From assembly GCA_009839615.1 (NCBI GenBank), contig VXPH01000274.1, forward strand, positions 1 through 39,847: a DNA stretch of 39,847 nucleotides. The letters run 5' to 3'. Below, piece by piece: positions 36,365-39,847 of the stretch. The notes below the pieces were generated by a model. The model worked only from the letters and a program-made list of their open reading frames with translations, was not told the DNA's origin and searched no databases. The translations under genes and the position numbers were made by a program. The stretch is from Nitrospinota bacterium (GTDB lineage: Bacteria > UBA8248). How positions within the stretch are numbered: the stretch's first letter is position 1; each line of letters starts with the position of its first letter.

Positions 36365-37711
36365 ATGAAAGCGAAATTCCGTTACCTCGGGCTGGTCGCG
36401 CTTGCGGTGGCCGTGGCCCTGACGCTCGGCGCCTCGGCGGCGCTGGCCAACCCCTACGCGAAGTACAAGGGCAAGACGCTGGTGGTCAGCTGGCCTTCGA
36501 ACTCGCATTTCAAGAAGGCCAAGCAGCTGGTCGCCGAGTTCACCAGGGAGACGGGCATCAAGGTCGAGATCGACTACTCCCAGTACCTCAAGATGCGCAA
36601 CCGCCAGATTCTGGAGATGAGTAAGCGAGACGGCGACTTCGACGTCGTCGCCTGGGTGGTGATGTGGAAGGGCGAGTACGTGGCCAAAGGCCTGCTGACG
36701 CCGCTCTCGCAGTTCTTCACCAGCCCCGCGTTCGTCGACCCGAACTACGACATCGACGACATCGCCGACGCCTACATCCAGAACGGCGGCATCGTCGGCG
36801 GCAAGAAGGGCTATCTGCCCGGCAAGTCGGGCGCGCTCTACGGCCTGCCGTTCGGCGCCGAAACCTCGATCCTCGCCTACCGCAAGGACGTGTTCCAGAA
36901 GCTGGGCCTCGCCGTACCGAAGACCTACGCCGACGTCCGCAAGGCGGCGAAGACCATCAAGGAGAAGACGGGGATGGGCGGCCTCACCATGCGCGGCAAG
37001 ACCGGCCACCAGGTCACGGCCGCCTGGCTGTTCCACGCCGCGCCCATGGGCGCCCGCGTCTTCGACGACAAGTGGCAGCCCGTCTTCAACAGCCCCGCCG
37101 GCGTGAAGACCGCGGAGTTCCTGCGCGAGACGGTCAAGTACGGCCCCCGCGGCATTCCGTCGTACAGCTACGGCGAAGCGTCCAAGGCGTTCCTCCACGG
37201 CGACGCCGCCATGTATATCGACTCGCTGAAGATCGCCGCCCGGGCCCGCGACCCGAAACAGTCGAAGGTCGTCGGCAAGGTCGGCTACGCGCTGCACCCG
37301 ACCGACGTCCAGTGCGGCTCCGAGACGGGCGGTTTCGCCATGGGCATACCGGCCAACTCGAAGAACAAGGAGGCGGCGTTCCTGTTCATCCAGTGGATGA
37401 CGTCCAAGAAGGCCGACCGGCGGATCGTCGAACTCGGCGGCGACCCGATCCGCATCTCCACGCTCACCGACCCGGTGTTCTCCAAGAAGTTCCCGGAATA
37501 CCCGGTGATCGCGGAACAGCTCAAATGCGCCGACCCGGACTGGCGGCCGCTGATCCCCGAGTGGAACGAGCTGAACATCAAGGTGCTCGGCATCGCGCTG
37601 CATGAGGTCCTGACCTCCGACAAGCCCATCAAGCCGCTCCTGGACAAGGCGGCGGTGAAGGCGCGCGCCGTCATGAAGCGCGAGGGCTACTATCGTTGGC
37701 AGTCGAAATAA
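36365..37711 (+). CDS. ABC transporter substrate-binding protein (family 1, sugar type)
   Basis: A 448-aa periplasmic solute-binding protein. Signal peptide 1-28 (KAKFRY, hydrophobic core, cleavage after AALA); no lipobox Cys, so it is soluble. The mature protein has the two-lobed family 1 pattern (ETGIKVEIDYSQ, DFDVVAWVVMWKGEYVAKGLLTPL quoted in part: DVVAWVVMWKGEYVAKG, YGLPFGAETSILAYRKDVF, FLHGDAAMYIDS, GGFAMGIPANSKNKEAA). It delivers a ligand to the two permeases that follow; the ligand is probably a sugar or polyol, but residues in the cleft do not let me name it. Very strong ribosome site AAGGAGG 6 nt before the ATG, typical of an abundant binding protein. Confidence 0.93.
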   Translation: MKAKFRYLGLVALAVAVALTLGASAALANPYAKYKGKTLVVSWPSNSHFKKAKQLVAEFTRETGIKVEIDYSQYLKMRNRQILEMSKRDGDFDVVAWVVMWKGEYVAKGLLTPLSQFFTSPAFVDPNYDIDDIADAYIQNGGIVGGKKGYLPGKSGALYGLPFGAETSILAYRKDVFQKLGLAVPKTYADVRKAAKTIKEKTGMGGLTMRGKTGHQVTAAWLFHAAPMGARVFDDKWQPVFNSPAGVKTAEFLRETVKYGPRGIPSYSYGEASKAFLHGDAAMYIDSLKIAARARDPKQSKVVGKVGYALHPTDVQCGSETGGFAMGIPANSKNKEAAFLFIQWMTSKKADRRIVELGGDPIRISTLTDPVFSKKFPEYPVIAEQLKCADPDWRPLIPEWNELNIKVLGIALHEVLTSDKPIKPLLDKAAVKARAVMKREGYYRWQSK

Positions 37712-37736
37712 TCTTCTGGACAGCTGAAATCCCTGA

Positions 37737-37771
37737 ACCCGCCTCCCCCGGTCCCGCCGGGGGAGGCGGGT
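37737..37771 (+). other. Strong intercistronic stem-loop after the binding-protein gene
   Basis: Perfect 15-bp stem ACCCGCCTCCCCCGG / CCGGGGGAGGCGGGT with a TCCCG loop and no T-run. Such structures between binding-protein and permease genes usually protect the upstream mRNA from 3' decay and lower permease expression. Confidence 0.75.
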
Positions 37772-37796
37772 CGCCCGCAAGCAGCCGCTTCCCGGA

Positions 37797-38717
37797 ATGT
37801 ACCCCATGAGCGACCCGGCCCCTGTGATCGCAGCGAGAACGCCCAAGTGGATCGTCGGTTACCTGTTCGTCGCGCCCGCCGTCCTGCTCATGGGCGCGGG
37901 CCTCATCTACCCGGTCGTCCAGGGGTTGTTGCTCAGCATGCAGGACTGGGCGATCGGCACGCCGATGTCCACGGCGGAGTTCATCGGCGCCGAAAACTTT
38001 CTGCGCATGCTGGGCGACGAGAACGTGCAGGAATCCATGTGGGTGACGTTCAAGTTCGGCTTCTTCACGATCACCATCGAGATGACGCTGGGGATCGCGC
38101 TGGCCCTGCTGCTGGAGAAACCGATTCGCGGCGCGTCCATCTTCCGGACGATCTTCATCATGCCGCTGATGATTTCGCCCGTGGTGGTCGGGCTGGTGTG
38201 GCGCTACCTCTACGACGCCCGGGCGGGATGGATCAACCATTACCTGGAACTGGCGGGATTCGAGCCCCTGATCTGGCTGGGGGAGCCGCACCTCGCGTTT
38301 TTCGCCATCGTGTTCACGGACATCTGGCAGTGGACGCCGTTCGTCTTCATCATCGTTATCGCGGGCCTCCAGGCGCTCCCCTCCGAGGTGCTCGAAGCGT
38401 CGCGCATCGACGGCGCCAATACGTGGCAGCAGATCTTCCTCGTGAAGCTGCCGATGATCAGGTCGATCCTGATCATCGCCCTCCTGCTCCGTCTCATCGA
38501 CGTCTTCAAGGGGCTGGAGGTCATGCTCATCATGACCGAAGGCGGGCCGGGACTGGCGACGGAACTGCTCTCGCTGCACGTCTACAAGACCGCCTTCGAC
38601 GCCCAGCAGCTCGGCTATGCGGCGGCCATCTCCGTCCTCCTGCTGCTGATCGTCTTCGCGCTCAGCCTGGCGATCCTGCTGATCAGCAACCCCATGAAAA
38701 CCCGCGCCGACGTGTGA
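37797..38717 (+). CDS. ABC sugar transporter permease, MalF/UgpA type
   Basis: A 306-aa inner-membrane permease with about six transmembrane helices (first near 20-45). The cytoplasmic EAA loop that docks on the ATPase is EVLEASRIDGANTWQQIFLV, and MTEGGPGLATELLSLHVYK is a CUT1 permease hallmark. It follows the stem-loop at 37737-37771. Two in-frame ATGs: 37797 has no clear Shine-Dalgarno, 37806 (MSDPAP) has GGA 9 nt upstream and may be the real start. Forms a heterodimer with the next gene product. Confidence 0.93.
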   Translation: MYPMSDPAPVIAARTPKWIVGYLFVAPAVLLMGAGLIYPVVQGLLLSMQDWAIGTPMSTAEFIGAENFLRMLGDENVQESMWVTFKFGFFTITIEMTLGIALALLLEKPIRGASIFRTIFIMPLMISPVVVGLVWRYLYDARAGWINHYLELAGFEPLIWLGEPHLAFFAIVFTDIWQWTPFVFIIVIAGLQALPSEVLEASRIDGANTWQQIFLVKLPMIRSILIIALLLRLIDVFKGLEVMLIMTEGGPGLATELLSLHVYKTAFDAQQLGYAAAISVLLLLIVFALSLAILLISNPMKTRADV

Positions 38718-38727
38718 GGTGAAGACG

Positions 38728-39561
38728 ATGCGCTTTGGATCCACGGATATGAGAACGGTTTTCCACTACGCGGGGCTGATCGTTTTGTCGATAATCTGCC
38801 TGACGCCCATCTACATCATGATCAGCACTTCCTTCAAGCACGAGGTGCTGATCTTCGACGGGAACCCCGTGTGGTTTTTCTTCTTCCCCACCATCCAGAA
38901 CTACGTGGACATCATCGGCGATGCGCACTTCGACCGGTATCTGGTGAATTCCATCATCGTGGGCGTTTCAACAACCCTGATCACGCTGACGACCGGCGGC
39001 ATGGCGGCCTACGCCCTGGCCCGCATGCAGTTCCCCGGCCGCCAGCCCATCGCCAACGGGACGCTCCTCGTCCGCATGATACCGCCCGCGGTGCTGGCGA
39101 TACCGGCCTTCGCGGTCTCCATCGTGCTGGGGATTGCGAACCAGCTTTCGGGCCTCATCTTCTTCTACACGGCGCTCAACCTGCCCTTCGCCATCTGGCT
39201 GCTCTACGGCTTCGTCAAGCAGGTCCCGGTCGAGCTCGAGGAAGCCGCCGTCGTCGACGGGGCCACGCCCTGGCAGGTGTTCACCCGCGTCCTCTTCCCG
39301 GTGATGAAGGCGGGCTACGCGGTGACCGGCATCTTCGTGTTCCGCATCGCATGGAACGAGTTCATCCTCGCCCTGCTGCTCACGGACAGGACCACGCGCA
39401 CCCTGCCGGTCGCCACCAGCCTGTTCCTGACGGACGCGGGCCCCGAGTGGGGGCGCATCATGGCCATGGGAACGCTCATCGTCATACCGCCGCTGATCTT
39501 CACCTTCTTCTCGGCGCGCCAGATCATCGCCGGCATGACGGCCGGCGCGGTGAAAGGCTGA
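38728..39561 (+). CDS. ABC sugar transporter permease, MalG/UgpE type
   Basis: A 277-aa inner-membrane permease with six transmembrane helices (first near 9-30). The EAA loop reads VELEEAAVVDGATPWQVFTR, and the protein ends with the usual FFSARQIIAGMTAGAVKG. It starts 10 bp after the stop of the first permease; ATG 38728 is preferred over the ORF track's GTG 38719 because GAGGTGA lies just before it. This completes the importer: binding protein, two permeases and ATPase are all in this window. Confidence 0.93.
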   Translation: MRFGSTDMRTVFHYAGLIVLSIICLTPIYIMISTSFKHEVLIFDGNPVWFFFFPTIQNYVDIIGDAHFDRYLVNSIIVGVSTTLITLTTGGMAAYALARMQFPGRQPIANGTLLVRMIPPAVLAIPAFAVSIVLGIANQLSGLIFFYTALNLPFAIWLLYGFVKQVPVELEEAAVVDGATPWQVFTRVLFPVMKAGYAVTGIFVFRIAWNEFILALLLTDRTTRTLPVATSLFLTDAGPEWGRIMAMGTLIVIPPLIFTFFSARQIIAGMTAGAVKG

Positions 39562-39847
39562 CTGGAAGGCCCGCCTCTCTGCGGCGGAGGCGCCCTCCAC
39601 GCTTCCGGTCCGAAGTCCCGCGCGAATTCGTCCTCCCCGCAGGCGAAGCCGGTCCTCGAAAACCATCGCGCGAATCACCCCGCATGGAGTAGCCGCCTGA
39701 ACGGACGCGCACTCACCCCCCTCCGAAACGAAGCCGGAACGCCCGAAAATCCCCGCAAGCGCGCATTTCCCCGCATTTCCCCGCATTTGCGATGCAGGGC
39801 TTCCGCCGCCGGCGTCCTACATTGGGCGCAGTGGCGGCGATGGGCGC
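39562..39847. other. Trailing spacer at the window edge
   Basis: 286 bp without a supported gene. Apart from the CCCGCATTT motif at 39761-39790, I see no terminator with a T-run and no start of a next gene. Confidence 0.5.
39761..39790 (+). repeat. CCCGCATTT repeat motif, copy 3 (triple)
   Basis: Three tandem units of the form CGCATTTCCC: GCGCATTTCC, CCGCATTTCC, CCGCATTTGC. The last two units match copies 1 and 2 at 34001 and 34360. Confidence 0.55.

Overview
The window is a dense, GC-rich chromosomal segment carrying 29 protein-coding genes that I accept. It contains no tRNA, rRNA, CRISPR array, integrase or intact transposase that I can see. The organism is a Gram-negative (diderm) bacterium: there is a signal-peptide-bearing beta-barrel protein, a TatB/TatC pair, a CcdA-type thiol transporter and binding-protein-dependent ABC uptake. 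Gene content (archaeal-type GlmU-like protein, thiolase with a DUF35 partner, HisZ, a flavin-dependent LLM oxidoreductase) suggests an uncultured lineage near the former Deltaproteobacteria, NC10 or Tectomicrobia. That placement is inference and I cannot fix the phylum from sequence alone.

Layout. (1) 4-9215, minus strand: a UDP-GlcNAc/amino-sugar block (GlmU-type uridylyltransferase, a GlmU-like two-domain protein that has lost key residues, GlmS, a GlmM-like mutase, a separate left-handed beta-helix acetyltransferase) that ends in a UvrD/PcrA helicase. (2) 9221-13456, minus: an acyl-CoA block (PaaK-like ligase, thiolase, DUF35 Zn-ribbon/OB protein) followed directly by a degenerate NtrC-like regulator. 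(3) 13646-15547, minus: an exonuclease/GIY-YIG fusion. (4) 15687-17342, plus: TatB-TatC and acylphosphatase. (5) 17347-23717, minus: CcdA, then a tightly overlapped operon aminotransferase-serA-hisZ-purA in which every junction is ATGA. (6) 24154-30020, minus: porin-like protein with a long AT-rich leader, a secreted FlgT-like/FG-GAP protein, and a TMTC-like membrane glycosyltransferase with TPRs. (7) 30241-33463, plus: sigma70 promoter, TPP riboswitch, thiC, terminator, then an LLM monooxygenase; a DUF192 protein lies opposite. (8) 34600-39561, plus: a complete ABC sugar-type importer (ATPase, binding protein, two permeases).

Intergenic regions hold a family of paired palindromes with GTAG feet (REPIN-like). 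Three of the five sites have a GGGG-TTGTTGAAAAA-CCCC hairpin 60-135 bp to their left. The observations I consider most worth following are the split GlmU with a doubly degenerate GlmU paralogue, the pseudo-NtrC regulator that has lost Walker A, Walker B, GAFTGA and sensor II, and the REPIN-like repeat family. I found no convincing new defence or mobile system.
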